Positions 33,752 through 43,261 of a stretch of DNA of 64,000 nt are shown piece by piece; the first letter of the stretch is position 1; each line of letters opens with the position of its first letter. The position numbers and the translations under genes were made by a program. Below the pieces are notes generated by a model that saw only the letters and a list, made by a program, of their open reading frames with translations, did no database searches and had not been told where the DNA came from. Source of the stretch: Hoeflea marina (GTDB lineage: Bacteria > Pseudomonadota > Alphaproteobacteria > Rhizobiales > Rhizobiaceae); the NCBI RefSeq assembly GCF_003182275.1, contig NZ_QGTR01000006.1, forward strand, positions 248,001 through 312,000, written 5' to 3'.

Positions 33752-35527
33752 ATGTGTGGAATTGCCGGGGAAATCCGTCTCGATGGCGCCTTTGCCGATA
33801 CCCAAGCCGTCGCGCGGATGACCGACGCCATGGCGCCGCGCGGGCCCGACGGAAGCGGTATCGTCGCCCAGGGTCGCGTGGCGCTGGGGCACCGGCGGCT
33901 CAAGATAATCGACCTGTCGGACAAGGCCGCCCAGCCGATGGCGGATCCGGCGCTGGGCCTGACGGTCGTCTTCAACGGCTGCATCTACAATTATCCCGAG
34001 CTGCGCGCGGAACTGGTCGCCGAGGGCTACAGCTTCTTCTCCCACGGCGACACCGAGGTGGTGCTCAAGGCCTATCACAAGTGGGGAGAGGCCTGTGTCG
34101 AGCGCTTCAACGGCATGTTCGCCTTTGCGATCCATGACCGCGACAGCGGCGACGTGGTGCTGGCGCGCGACCGCTTCGGCATCAAGCCGCTGTACTATGC
34201 CCAGGATGCGGCCTGCATCCGCTTCGCCTCCTTTCTGCCGGCGCTGCTCAGGGCCGGCGGCATCGACACCGGCATCGACCGCGAGGCGCTGCACCACTAC
34301 ATGAGCTTCCACGCCGTGGTGCCGCCGCCGCGCACCATCCTAAAGGGTGTGCGGAAGCTCAAGCCGGCCACGACCCGGCGGATCGCCGCCGACGGCACGA
34401 CCACCGACCGGCTCTACTGGTCGCCGCCCTACCGGCGGCTGAGCCGGGACGCCGGTCTCACGCGCGAGGACTGGCGTGACCGCGTCCACGACGCGCTCAG
34501 GCTTGCGGTGCGGCGGCGCATGGTCGCCGATGTGCCGGTCGGCGTGCTGCTGTCGGGCGGCGTCGATTCGAGCCTCATCGTCGGCCTGCTGGCGGAAGAG
34601 GGACAGAAGGATCTGATGACCTTCTCCATCGGCTTTGAGGAGGCCCACGGCGAGAAGGGCGACGAGTTCACCTATTCCGACCTGATCGCCAAGACCTTCG
34701 ACACCGACCATCACAAGATCTTCGTGCCGTCGGCCGATCTCATCAGCCATCTTCCCGACACCATCGCCGCCATGTCGGAGCCGATGGTCTCCTACGACAA
34801 CATCGGCTTCTTCCTTCTGAGCCGCGAAGTCTCCAAGCACATCAAGGTGGTGCAGTCCGGGCAGGGCGCAGACGAGGTCTTCGGCGGCTATCACTGGTAT
34901 CCGCCGCTGGCCGGGTCCGACGATGTGGTCGGCGACTACGCCCGGGTGTTCTTCGACCGCACCCACGAAACGCTTTCAGGCCAACTCGGCGCGCAGTGGA
35001 TCGCCGGCAGCGATGTCAGCCGGTCGCTCGTCAGCGACCACCTTCTCGCGGACGGCGCCGACACGCCGGTCGACCGCGCCTTGCGGCTTGATTCCCATGT
35101 CATGCTGGTGGACGATCCGGTCAAGCGCGTCGACACCATGACCATGGCCTGGGGGCTGGAGGCGCGCGTGCCCTTCCTCGATCACGAACTTGTCGAGCTC
35201 GCGGCAACGATCCCGCCGGAGTTCAAGCTCGCCGACCACGGCAAGGGCGTGCTCAAGGATGCGGCCAGGCTGGTGGTGCCGCACGAGGTGATCGACCGCA
35301 AGAAGGGCTACTTCCCGGTGCCGCAGCTCAAATACATCCAGGGCGAATATCTTGACATGGTCAGGGACGCGCTCGGCTCGCAGGCCGCCCGCGACCGCGG
35401 CCTGTTCCGGCAGGACTATCTCGACACGCTGTTTGCCGATCCGGCGGGCCACATCACGCCGCTTCGCGGTTCGGAACTTTGGCAGGTGGCGCTTCTCGAA
35501 ATGTGGCTGCAGACCCACGGAGTGTAA
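33752..35527 (+). CDS. asnO: N-acetylglutaminylglutamine amidotransferase (asparagine-synthase-like)
   Basis: The start at 33752 is chosen so that Cys2, the glutamine-amidotransferase nucleophile, directly follows Met (MCGIAGEIRLDGAF); ATG 33740 would bury it. Residues 1-210 form the class II glutaminase and 240-560 the AsnB-type synthetase with the PP-loop SGGVDSS (268-274). In Sinorhizobium and Pseudomonas this protein amidates N-acetylglutaminylglutamine to the osmoprotectant NAGGN. The next two genes, a GNAT/ATP-grasp synthetase and an M42 peptidase, are the standard partners of that pathway, which separates it from ordinary asparagine synthetase. Seven bases separate it from the next gene. 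Confidence 0.93.
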   Translation: MCGIAGEIRLDGAFADTQAVARMTDAMAPRGPDGSGIVAQGRVALGHRRLKIIDLSDKAAQPMADPALGLTVVFNGCIYNYPELRAELVAEGYSFFSHGDTEVVLKAYHKWGEACVERFNGMFAFAIHDRDSGDVVLARDRFGIKPLYYAQDAACIRFASFLPALLRAGGIDTGIDREALHHYMSFHAVVPPPRTILKGVRKLKPATTRRIAADGTTTDRLYWSPPYRRLSRDAGLTREDWRDRVHDALRLAVRRRMVADVPVGVLLSGGVDSSLIVGLLAEEGQKDLMTFSIGFEEAHGEKGDEFTYSDLIAKTFDTDHHKIFVPSADLISHLPDTIAAMSEPMVSYDNIGFFLLSREVSKHIKVVQSGQGADEVFGGYHWYPPLAGSDDVVGDYARVFFDRTHETLSGQLGAQWIAGSDVSRSLVSDHLLADGADTPVDRALRLDSHVMLVDDPVKRVDTMTMAWGLEARVPFLDHELVELAATIPPEFKLADHGKGVLKDAARLVVPHEVIDRKKGYFPVPQLKYIQGEYLDMVRDALGSQAARDRGLFRQDYLDTLFADPAGHITPLRGSELWQVALLEMWLQTHGV

Positions 35528-35534
35528 GAGCCTC

Positions 35535-37370
35535 ATGACCGACAATCGCAAGGCCGGCGGCAGGAACGGAAGCGGTGCCCGCGAGCGGCAGGGGCGCGAA
35601 GCCTATGCGCACCGGCTCAAGCGCATGCGCGAACAGGGCCTCAAGCCGCCGGTTCCGCCCCATGGCGGCGACGCCGGGCGAATGACGCCGGAATTCGCGC
35701 TCGACTGCGGCTGGGGACGCCTGGTCTTCGCCCAGACCTTCGACAATCCCGCCTCGATGATCGCGGCGCTCAGCGGTGAGCAGCCCGACAGGCGCGACAT
35801 CGCCGTCTATGTGCGCGACCCGCATGTGCTGCTCGCCAATGCGCCGCAGGAGCTGTTCCTCGATCCTTCCCACACCTATCGGCTCGACCTGTCGCGCTAC
35901 CGCCCCTCGCGCAGTTCGCCCAAGGGCTTCTTCATCCGCCGTCTGACGTCGCAGTCGGACGCCGACGCCATCAACCGCATCTATGCCGCCCGCGCGATGG
36001 TTCCGGTGCCGCCGGAGTTCTTCTGGGCCAAGCGGGACGCGCGCTCGATCATCTATTTCGTCGCCGAGGACGAAGAGACCGGCGAAATCCTCGGGACCGT
36101 GACCGGCGTCGACCACATGCGCGCCTTCAATGACCCGGAACAGGGCTCCTCGCTGTGGTGCCTGGCCGTCGATCCGACGGCGCGGCACCCCGGCATCGGC
36201 GAGGCGCTGGTGCGGCGGCTGGCCGAGTATTTCACGCCGCGCCGCGCCGCCTTTCTCGACCTGTCGGTGCTGCATCACAACGAGCAGGCGATCGCGCTCT
36301 ACGAGAAGCTCGGCTTCCAGCGGGTCTCGTTCTTCTCGGTCAAGCGCAAGAACCCGATCAACGAGGTGCTGTTCACCGGGCCCGAGACCGACGCGGCGCT
36401 CAATCCCTATGCGGGCATCATCGTCCGGGAAGCGCGGCGGCGGGGCATCCGCGTCGAGATCGTCGATGCGGAGGCCGGCTATTTCCGGCTCATGCATGGC
36501 GGGCGGACGGTGCTGTGCCGCGAGAGCCTGTCGGACCTGACCTCGGCGGTGGCGATGTCGATCTGCGACGACAAGTCGATCACCCGGCGCGTCGTGCAGT
36601 CGGCCGGCGTGCGCGTCCCGGCGCAGCTCGACGGCGCCTCCAGCCCCGGCGAGATCGCCGAATTCGTCCGGCGCTGCGGCAGGATCGTCGTCAAGCCGGC
36701 CCGCGGCGAGCAGGGCCGGGGCATTTCCGTCGGCCTGAGCGATCGGGCGGAGGTGGAAGCGGCGATCGCTCAGGCGGCGGCGGTGTCTAAGACCGTGCTG
36801 CTGGAGGAATATGTCGAGGGCGAGGACCTGCGGCTCGTCGTCATCAATTACCGCGTCGTCGCCGCGGCGATCCGGCGTCCGCCCTCGATCGTCGGCGACG
36901 GCCGGCGCACCGTGCGGCAGCTGATCGAGGCCCAGAGCCGCCGGCGGGCGGCGGCGACGGGCGGCGAGTCCCGCATCCCGCTGGACGCGGAGACGGAACG
37001 CAGCCTGAGGGAAGCGGGCTGCGGCCTCGACGACGTGCTGTCGGCCGATACAAGGGTGGCGGTGCGCAAGACGGCCAACCTGCACACCGGCGGCACCATC
37101 CATGACGTCACCGATGTCGTCGATCCGACGCTGGTGGAGGCGGCGGTGGCGGCCGCTCGCGCCATCGAGATTCCGGTGACCGGCATCGACCTGATGGTCA
37201 AGTCGCCGAGCGGTCCGGAGTATGCCTTCATCGAGGCCAACGAGCGGCCGGGTCTCGCCAACCACGAGCCGCAGCCGACGGCCGAACGCTTCATCGACCT
37301 GCTGTTTCCGCTGTCGATGCCGGCGGGTGCGCGCCAGACCCTGCAGAAGGACCGGGAGGCGGGCAGCTGA
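35535..37370 (+). CDS. ngg: N-acetylglutaminylglutamine synthetase (GNAT plus ATP-grasp)
   Basis: The 611-residue protein combines an N-terminal GNAT acetyltransferase domain (residues about 130-280; WCLAVDPTARHPGIGEALVR is the acetyl-CoA loop) and a C-terminal ATP-grasp ligase (about 330-600; IVVKPARGEQGRGISVGLS, LLEEYVEGEDLRLVVIN and FIEANERPGLANH). It makes the acetylated Gln-Gln dipeptide that the upstream amidotransferase converts to NAGGN. The start is placed at 35535 (MTDNRKAGGRNGS), just after asnO; longer upstream frames overlap asnO. It ends in an A/TGATG junction with the peptidase gene. Confidence 0.93.
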   Translation: MTDNRKAGGRNGSGARERQGREAYAHRLKRMREQGLKPPVPPHGGDAGRMTPEFALDCGWGRLVFAQTFDNPASMIAALSGEQPDRRDIAVYVRDPHVLLANAPQELFLDPSHTYRLDLSRYRPSRSSPKGFFIRRLTSQSDADAINRIYAARAMVPVPPEFFWAKRDARSIIYFVAEDEETGEILGTVTGVDHMRAFNDPEQGSSLWCLAVDPTARHPGIGEALVRRLAEYFTPRRAAFLDLSVLHHNEQAIALYEKLGFQRVSFFSVKRKNPINEVLFTGPETDAALNPYAGIIVREARRRGIRVEIVDAEAGYFRLMHGGRTVLCRESLSDLTSAVAMSICDDKSITRRVVQSAGVRVPAQLDGASSPGEIAEFVRRCGRIVVKPARGEQGRGISVGLSDRAEVEAAIAQAAAVSKTVLLEEYVEGEDLRLVVINYRVVAAAIRRPPSIVGDGRRTVRQLIEAQSRRRAAATGGESRIPLDAETERSLREAGCGLDDVLSADTRVAVRKTANLHTGGTIHDVTDVVDPTLVEAAVAAARAIEIPVTGIDLMVKSPSGPEYAFIEANERPGLANHEPQPTAERFIDLLFPLSMPAGARQTLQKDREAGS

Positions 37371-38533
37371 TGCCGAGGTTGGCGATCGATCACCGGTACA
37401 TGCTCTCCAGTCTCGGCAGGCTGCTCGCGATTCCGAGCCCGACCGGCTACACCGACACCGTCGTCCGCTTCCTCACCGGCGAACTCGAGGCGCTCGGTCT
37501 CGCCGTGGAGCTGACCCGGCGAGGCGCCATCCGCGCCATCCGCCCGGGCCGCCGCGAGGAGGGCGCGCGCGCCATCGTATCCCATCTCGACACGCTCGGC
37601 GCCCAGGTCAAGCTGCCCAAGGACAACGGCCGGCTCGAACTGGTGCCGATCGGCCACTGGTCGGCCCGGTTCGCCGAAGGCGCCCGCGCCACGGTGTTCA
37701 CCGAGCGCGGCAGCTACAGCGGCACCATCCTGCCGCTCAAGGCTTCGGGCCACACCTTCAACGACGAGGTCGATGCGGCCCCGGTCGGCTGGCAGCATGT
37801 GGAGCTGCGCATCGACGCGCTGTCGCGCAACCGCGACGATATCAGGCGGCTCGGCATCGAGACCGGCGACATCGTCGCCATCGACCCGCAGCCGGAGTTC
37901 CTCGACAACGGCTTGATCGTCTCCCGCCACCTCGACGACAAGGCCGGCGTGGCCGTCATGCTGGCGGCGCTGAAGGCGCTGCAGGACGCCGAGGCGGAGA
38001 CGCCAGTCGACATCCATTTCCTGTTCACGATCGCCGAGGAGGTGGGCGTCGGCGCCTCCTCGGTGCTCAGCCACGCCGTCGCCTCCATGATCGCGGTCGA
38101 CAACGGCACGACGGCGCCGGGACAGAATTCCGACGAGTTCGGCGTCACCATCGCCATGGCCGACCAGACCGGCCCGTTCGACTACCATCTGACGCGGAAG
38201 CTGGTGGCGCTGTGCCGGGACAACGAGATCCGCTTCCAGAAGGATGTGTTCCGCTACTACCGCTCGGATTCGGCCAGCGCCATCGAGGCCGGTGCCGACG
38301 TGCGCACGGCGCTCATCACCTTCGGGGTCGATGCCTCGCACGGCTACGAGCGCGTCCACACCCATGCGCTGCGCTCGCTGGCCGAGCTGATCACCGCCTA
38401 TGCGGTCAGTCCGGTGGAGATCAAGCGCGACTTCAAGGAAACCTCCGGCGTCCGCGGCTTCACCCGCCAGCCGAGCGGCGAGGCCGAACAGGAGCTCTCG
38501 CCGGCCATCGAGGACGAGGACCTCAAGCGGTGA
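37370..38533 (+). CDS. M42-family peptidase of the NAGGN osmoprotectant system
   Basis: The 387-residue product shows M42/glutamyl aminopeptidase metal-site motifs: SHLDTLGAQV (about residues 67-76), HLDDKAGVAVMLAAL (about 184-198) and IAEEVGVGASSV (about 224-235). Its ATG overlaps the TGA of ngg, so it is co-translated with the synthetase. The role of this conserved partner is probably turnover or trimming of the osmoprotectant dipeptide when osmotic stress ends. All likely metal ligands are present, including the C-terminal His in ASHGYERVH. Confidence 0.92.
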   Translation: MPRLAIDHRYMLSSLGRLLAIPSPTGYTDTVVRFLTGELEALGLAVELTRRGAIRAIRPGRREEGARAIVSHLDTLGAQVKLPKDNGRLELVPIGHWSARFAEGARATVFTERGSYSGTILPLKASGHTFNDEVDAAPVGWQHVELRIDALSRNRDDIRRLGIETGDIVAIDPQPEFLDNGLIVSRHLDDKAGVAVMLAALKALQDAEAETPVDIHFLFTIAEEVGVGASSVLSHAVASMIAVDNGTTAPGQNSDEFGVTIAMADQTGPFDYHLTRKLVALCRDNEIRFQKDVFRYYRSDSASAIEAGADVRTALITFGVDASHGYERVHTHALRSLAELITAYAVSPVEIKRDFKETSGVRGFTRQPSGEAEQELSPAIEDEDLKR

Positions 38534-38747
38534 GGCGGGGCGAGTCTGCGGCTGGCAATGTTGTACAACGGCAAGAGCAAACTGTTCCCCCATCCGTCAC
38601 CGTCCCCACCTCCGCCCAGGACGCACGCGGCTTGCCGTCGCTCGCCCGCCGGTGCCGGCTTGGAGGCCGGCAAAGCCGCGCCGCGAATGCCTAAAGCACA
38701 TCGCGTGAATTCGCATTCCCGCGATTTGCTTAAGCTCTTTGTAATTC

Positions 38748-38794
38748 TGCATGTCGTGATCCCGAAACCGCCGCACACTTTCGGGCGACATGCA
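38748..38794. repeat. Rhizobiales-type dispersed palindrome at a convergent gene junction
   Basis: TGCATGTCG (38748-38756) pairs with CGACATGCA (38786-38794), and inside it CCCGAAA (38761-38767) pairs with TTTCGGG (38779-38785), around an 11-base loop. The flank GATTTGCTTAAGCTCTTTGT (38722-38741) also belongs to the element as I know it from Rhizobiales genomes. It ends right at the stop of the - strand hydratase gene and follows the + strand peptidase, so it may also terminate both transcripts. Confidence 0.85.
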
Positions 38795-39574
38795 TTAAGC
38801 TGCCGCGATGAACTCCGCCTCGACCACAGCGCCGGAGCCGAAGCGGCCCCGTGCCGCCAGAGCCGGCCGAAGCGGCGTCACGCCCGTGCAGGTGCCGGTC
38901 AGGATGAAGTCGCCCTTTGCGAGCGAGCGCGGCGGCAGGCGGGGATGGTTGGCGAGCCAGGCGACCGCGTCGAAGATGTGGGGCCAGAGCAGTCCGGCGG
39001 CGGTGCCGCGGGCAGTCTCGACGCCCGCAAGCTCCAGTGTGACGTCAATCCGATCGAAGGATAGGGGATCGCCGCAAGGGATCTCCGGCCCGATCACCAC
39101 GGCCTGGTTGACCCCTCCATCGGCGATGGCAAGCAGTCCCGACTGGGCCACGCCGCCCTCGAACCGGGTGGCCACGACCTCGAAGGCCGCGTGCACCGAT
39201 GCCGTCGCCAGGGCGATGTCGTCCCGGCCGTAGGGCGTGCCGCGGGCCGGCAGGTCGCGGCCCATGCAGACGGCGAACTCGGTTTCGAGGAGCGGCGCAT
39301 GGGCCGCGCGCACCGCCATCACCGCCGCACCGAGATGCATGTTCGGCCGCTTCACCGGCGCGAAGAACGGCTCGTCGAGCCCGATCGCCGCCAGCGCAGC
39401 CGGGCTGGTGGCGCCGATCTTCCACGCCGCGACCGGTCCGGGATCCATGGCCGCCAACTGCTGCTGGATCAGGTAGGCCTCGTCGAGACCCGCGATGCCG
39501 GCGAGAGCCGAACGGGGGAGAAGCGGGCCCGACCCGCGGGCGGTCCACAGGGTGTCGGCCAGGAAGTGCGTCAT
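38795..39574 (-). CDS. 2-keto-4-pentenoate hydratase / fumarylacetoacetase-fold enzyme
   Basis: The 259-residue product has the FAH-fold hydratase layout: AAWKIGATSPAALAAIGLDE, then 'LLETEFAVCMGRDLPARG' (metal ligand glutamates) and the C-terminal 'GDFILTGTCTGVTPLRP'. These match the MhpD/HpcG group, which adds water to enol acids or splits diketo acids. It is the last gene of the leftward tctC-B-A operon, after an amidohydrolase and an enolase-superfamily dehydratase, so it may process the 2-keto-3-deoxy acid they make. Confidence 0.85.
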   Translation of the reverse strand: MTHFLADTLWTARGSGPLLPRSALAGIAGLDEAYLIQQQLAAMDPGPVAAWKIGATSPAALAAIGLDEPFFAPVKRPNMHLGAAVMAVRAAHAPLLETEFAVCMGRDLPARGTPYGRDDIALATASVHAAFEVVATRFEGGVAQSGLLAIADGGVNQAVVIGPEIPCGDPLSFDRIDVTLELAGVETARGTAAGLLWPHIFDAVAWLANHPRLPPRSLAKGDFILTGTCTGVTPLRPALAARGRFGSGAVVEAEFIAAA

Positions 39575-39649
39575 GTCGGTCGCTCCGGGCGGGGGCAGGG
39601 ATTGGCGCCGCCGGATAAGCGGCGGCGGCGTGGCGGCGGCGCGGCTTGA

Positions 39650-40753
39650 TCAGTCCGCGATCAGCGTCTGCTCGGCGAGCTCAGCGTCGAGAGCCAGCCC
39701 GAGCCCGGGGCCCTCGGGCGCCGTCAGGAACATGCCCTCCGGGGTGACCTGCTCGCGGATGGTGGGCCCGGAGAACAGCCGGGTCTGGATTCCCAGGAGC
39801 GCGTTGTCGGGCATGAAATACTCGACCCATTTGACGTTGGGCAGTCCGGCCGCCACGTGCAGATGGATCATCTGCAGGTTCCAGGGCGAGACCGGCACGC
39901 CGCGCGCGGTGGCATAGGCGTGGATCCTGAGCCAGTCGGTGATGCCGCCGGTCAGCGCCGCGTTGGGCTGGATCATGTCGATGTTGGCGTGATCGATGAG
40001 CGCGCGGAACTCGGCCAGGCCGGCATTCTGCTCGCCGCCCACGATATAGGTGCGGCCGGCATTCGCCTTGACCCGCTGGTAGCCCTGGAAGTCCTCCGGG
40101 GCGACCGGCTCCTCGAGCCAGTAGACATCGTGGGGCTCCCATGCCTTGAGCTGCTGGATGGCCGTGTCGACATCCCAGGTACCGTTGACGTCGACCATCA
40201 GCTTGACGTCGGGACCGATGGCCTCGCGCACCGCGCAGACCCGCGCGGTCGCTTCCGCGATGCTGACATGGGTGAGCGATCCGCGGATCTTGAGCGCCCT
40301 GTGTCCGCTGGCGACATACTCGGCGGCACGCCGGGCGAGGGCGTCGGGAGCGAGGTGATGGGCGCAGTTCGCATAGGTGGGGATGAGCGGCCTGTGGCCG
40401 CCGAACAGCGTCGACACCGGTGCGTCGATGAGCTTGCCCTTGATGTCCCAGAGGGCGAAGTCGATGGCCGACATGCACAGGCGGACGAAGCCCTCGCCGC
40501 CGCGGCGCGGAATGACCCGGAACATCTTCTCCCAAAGGTCGGCATGCAGCCGCGGATCTTCGCCGATCACGGCTTCGGCGAGAATGGTGCGGATGACATC
40601 GACGAACATGCGTCCCATGCCCTTGGGCGCGCTGCTGAAGCCGATGCCGGTGATCTCCCGGTCTGTGTGGACGTGAACGATGAGAATTTCGCCGATGTAG
40701 GTTCCCTCGACGTCGCCGCCGTAGCGGGTGACGCGGATGTCAGTGATGCGCAT
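39650..40753 (-). CDS. Enolase-superfamily (mandelate racemase/muconate lactonizing) dehydratase-type enzyme
   Basis: The 367-residue product has the lid domain (residues 1-125) and a TIM barrel with metal ligands in LMVDVNGTW (Asp, about 190), WLEEPVAP (Glu, about 216) and VGGEQNAG (Glu, about 242). The second-strand motif reads LKIRGS, that is Lys-x-Arg rather than the usual Lys-x-Lys. A late PWNLQMIHLHVAAG carries a candidate His acid. Members dehydrate acid sugars or racemise acids. Context with an amidohydrolase of the lactonase type upstream and a hydratase downstream supports acid-sugar dehydration. Confidence 0.88.
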   Translation of the reverse strand: MRITDIRVTRYGGDVEGTYIGEILIVHVHTDREITGIGFSSAPKGMGRMFVDVIRTILAEAVIGEDPRLHADLWEKMFRVIPRRGGEGFVRLCMSAIDFALWDIKGKLIDAPVSTLFGGHRPLIPTYANCAHHLAPDALARRAAEYVASGHRALKIRGSLTHVSIAEATARVCAVREAIGPDVKLMVDVNGTWDVDTAIQQLKAWEPHDVYWLEEPVAPEDFQGYQRVKANAGRTYIVGGEQNAGLAEFRALIDHANIDMIQPNAALTGGITDWLRIHAYATARGVPVSPWNLQMIHLHVAAGLPNVKWVEYFMPDNALLGIQTRLFSGPTIREQVTPEGMFLTAPEGPGLGLALDAELAEQTLIAD

Positions 40754-40789
40754 GGATGATATTCCCGGTTCTGGATGTTGATGTGGACT

Positions 40790-41716
40790 TCACTCGGCCG
40801 CTTTCGACGCGGGCTGCTCCAGCGGCACGCGGTAGACTTCCGCTGCCGTGCGCCAGAACAGGTCTTCGCGTTCCGATGCGGTCAGCGACCCGGTGATGCG
40901 GTCGAAACCCGAATAGATCTCGCGGTAGGTGGCAACCAGCGAATCGACCGGGAAGTTGGAGGCGAACATCGCCCGGCCGGTGCCGAACAGCTCGATGGCG
41001 TCGAGCACCACCGGGCGATTGGCCTCGACCGGCCAGGCCGAGCCGGGCACGCCGATGCCGGAGATCTTGATGAGCGTGTTCGGCGCGCCGGCAAACAGGG
41101 CCAGGGCCTCCCGCCAGCCCTTCAGGCCCTCGGGCGAGCGGTCGGAAGGAAGCCCGGTGTGGTTGAGGATGATCACCGTGTCGCCGTGATCGTCGGCGAG
41201 CTGCCGGGCTTCGGCCAGATGCCACCAGGGCGTCTGCAGGTCGAAGGAGAGGCCGTTCGGCGCCAGATGCCGGAAGCCGCGCCGCCAGGCCGGATCGCCC
41301 ATGCTGCCCGGCGCGCCGGGCTCGACCGCTTCCGGGCGACCGACGGCGCGCGGCTTGTGGCGGATGCCGCGCAGGAAGCCGTCGGCGCCATAGGCTGCAA
41401 GAAGCTCCGGCGCGTCGCCTCGGTCGAGCCAGGCCTGGCCGACGGCGACCGACGGCAGCGCTTCCCGCGCGGCGAGGTTCTTGACCCAGGCGATTTCGCC
41501 GAGCGGGTCGCCGGGGTCCCACTCGGTCTCGACGAAGACACCGCCGATGACCTCGAAACCCTCCGAGTCGCGACGGTAATCGGCAGGCATGTAATTGCGC
41601 CGCAATGCCGAATAGTCACCATAGCGGAAGTTGGGCAGCGGCTCTGCGTCGCATAGCCAAGGCAGGTAGTTGCTGGTGATGTCCCAGAAATGCTGATGCG
41701 CATCGATGATTTTCAT
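40790..41716 (-). CDS. Amidohydrolase-2 family lactonase/hydrolase
   Basis: This 308-residue TIM-barrel hydrolase starts MKIIDAHQHFWD, the metal motif of the amidohydrolase_2 family and of L-fuconolactonase-like enzymes. Later features are GIRHKPRAVG, VIILNHTGLPSDRSP and the terminal MFASNFPVDSL with the conserved Asp. In L-fucose and similar pathways this type opens a sugar lactone before a MR/MLE dehydratase acts, and precisely such an enzyme follows. It is the fourth gene of the operon, after tctA. Confidence 0.88.
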   Translation of the reverse strand: MKIIDAHQHFWDITSNYLPWLCDAEPLPNFRYGDYSALRRNYMPADYRRDSEGFEVIGGVFVETEWDPGDPLGEIAWVKNLAAREALPSVAVGQAWLDRGDAPELLAAYGADGFLRGIRHKPRAVGRPEAVEPGAPGSMGDPAWRRGFRHLAPNGLSFDLQTPWWHLAEARQLADDHGDTVIILNHTGLPSDRSPEGLKGWREALALFAGAPNTLIKISGIGVPGSAWPVEANRPVVLDAIELFGTGRAMFASNFPVDSLVATYREIYSGFDRITGSLTASEREDLFWRTAAEVYRVPLEQPASKAAE

Positions 41717-41731
41717 TGTTCCCGTCCCTGC

Positions 41732-43252
41732 TCAGTGATCGCCCGTGGTGGTTGCCGCAAGCGCCTTGCCCTGCAGCCGGCTCCTGACCATCATAACCAG
41801 CGGAATGCACCAAATGAGAATCGTCACGATCCCGAGTCCGAGGGATATGGGCCGCTGGAGGAACGCCAGCAGTTCGCCATCGGATTTCAGCATCGAGGTG
41901 ATGAAATTGCTTTCGACCAGTTCGCCTAGCACGAGACCCAGAATGCACGGGGCAATCGGGATGCCGTTTTCCTCCATCAGGTAGCCGAGGATCCCGAAGG
42001 CCAGCATCACGCCGACGTCGAACATGCCGTTGTTGCTGGCGTAGGCGCCGGTGATGCAGAAGACCAGGATGATCGGCATCAGCACGTTGCGCGGCACGGT
42101 CAGGATCCGCTTGGCGATCGAGATTGCCGTCCAGCCGAAGCCGATCATCAGGACGTTGGCGGCGATGAAGATCAGGAACACCGCGTAGATGTTCTCGGGA
42201 TTCTGCAGGAACAGCGTCGGGCCGGGATTCATGCCCTTCATGTAGAGGACGCCGATGACGATGGCGGTGATGGAATCGCCGGGCACGCCGAAGACCAGCG
42301 CCGGAACCCAGGCGCCGCCGAGCGCGGCGTTGTTGGCGGATGTGCTTTCGACGATCCCCTCGAGGTGGCCCGTCCCGAATTTCTTCGGGTCCCTGGAGAA
42401 GCGGCGGCTGACCGCATAGGCCATCCAGGAGGCGATGTCGGCCCCGGCCCCCGGCAAGGCGCCGATGACGACTCCAAGGGAACTTCCGCGGAGCTGCTGG
42501 CGCCAGTAGCGGCGGATGAGCTGTCCCCATTCACGCACCGGGTTGCCGATCCGGATCTGGTCGAGCTTGGGCGCGACCAGCCCGCCATTGATGACATTGC
42601 GCAGCACTTCGGAAACCGCGAACAGGCCGATGAGAGCGGCGATGAAGTTGACGCCGGCCAGAAGTTCGATGCTGCCGAAATTGAACCGGGGCTGGCCCGA
42701 GGGGTTCTCCAGCCCGATCGTTGCGACGCCGAGACCGATCATCAGGCTGATGAGCGCCTTGGGCGCGTCCTTGGAGGCGATGAAGACCGCGCTGGTGAGG
42801 CCCAGAAGGGCAAGCCAGAAATACTCGTAGGACGAAAATTCCAGCGCCACCTCCGCCAGCATGGGCGCGGCGATCATCAGCACCACGGTCCCGAACAGGC
42901 CGCCGATGGCGGAAAACAGCAGGCCGGCGCCGAGCGCCCGCTCGGCTTCGCCGCGAAGCGTCATCCGGTAGCCTTCATCGGCATAGGCGGCCGAAGCGGG
43001 CGTGCCGGGCATGCGCAGCAGCATCGCCGGGATGTCGCCGGCGAAGATCGCCATCGCCGAGCAGCTGACCATGGCTCCGACGGCCGGTATCGGATCGAGA
43101 TAGAAGGTGATCGGGACCAGAACGGCCATGGCCATGGTGGCGGTGAGCCCCGGTATGGCGCCCACGAAGAGCCCGAATATGGCGGCCAGACCGACGCTGA
43201 TCACCACATCCCATTGAGCTACCAAATTGAAGGCCAGTTCAAGAGAGGACAT
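41732..43252 (-). CDS. tctA: Tripartite tricarboxylate transporter large permease
   Basis: The 506-residue integral membrane protein has about 12 hydrophobic segments and the paired TctA motifs GAIPGLTATMAMAVL (about residues 32-46) and GALPGAGADIASWMAY (about 262-277). It forms the sodium- or proton-coupled channel for a carboxylate delivered by the TctC-type periplasmic protein encoded two genes upstream. Nine bases separate it from tctB. Confidence 0.95.
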   Translation of the reverse strand: MSSLELAFNLVAQWDVVISVGLAAIFGLFVGAIPGLTATMAMAVLVPITFYLDPIPAVGAMVSCSAMAIFAGDIPAMLLRMPGTPASAAYADEGYRMTLRGEAERALGAGLLFSAIGGLFGTVVLMIAAPMLAEVALEFSSYEYFWLALLGLTSAVFIASKDAPKALISLMIGLGVATIGLENPSGQPRFNFGSIELLAGVNFIAALIGLFAVSEVLRNVINGGLVAPKLDQIRIGNPVREWGQLIRRYWRQQLRGSSLGVVIGALPGAGADIASWMAYAVSRRFSRDPKKFGTGHLEGIVESTSANNAALGGAWVPALVFGVPGDSITAIVIGVLYMKGMNPGPTLFLQNPENIYAVFLIFIAANVLMIGFGWTAISIAKRILTVPRNVLMPIILVFCITGAYASNNGMFDVGVMLAFGILGYLMEENGIPIAPCILGLVLGELVESNFITSMLKSDGELLAFLQRPISLGLGIVTILIWCIPLVMMVRSRLQGKALAATTTGDH

Positions 43253-43261
43253 TCGAATCTC

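Noticed and set aside
33752-35527. Ordinary asparagine synthetase AsnB
   Set aside because: The linked GNAT/ATP-grasp synthetase and M42 peptidase identify the NAGGN pathway version.
35454-37265. 603-codon - strand frame opposite ngg
   Set aside because: The + strand frame carries clear GNAT and ATP-grasp motifs; the antisense frame has none.
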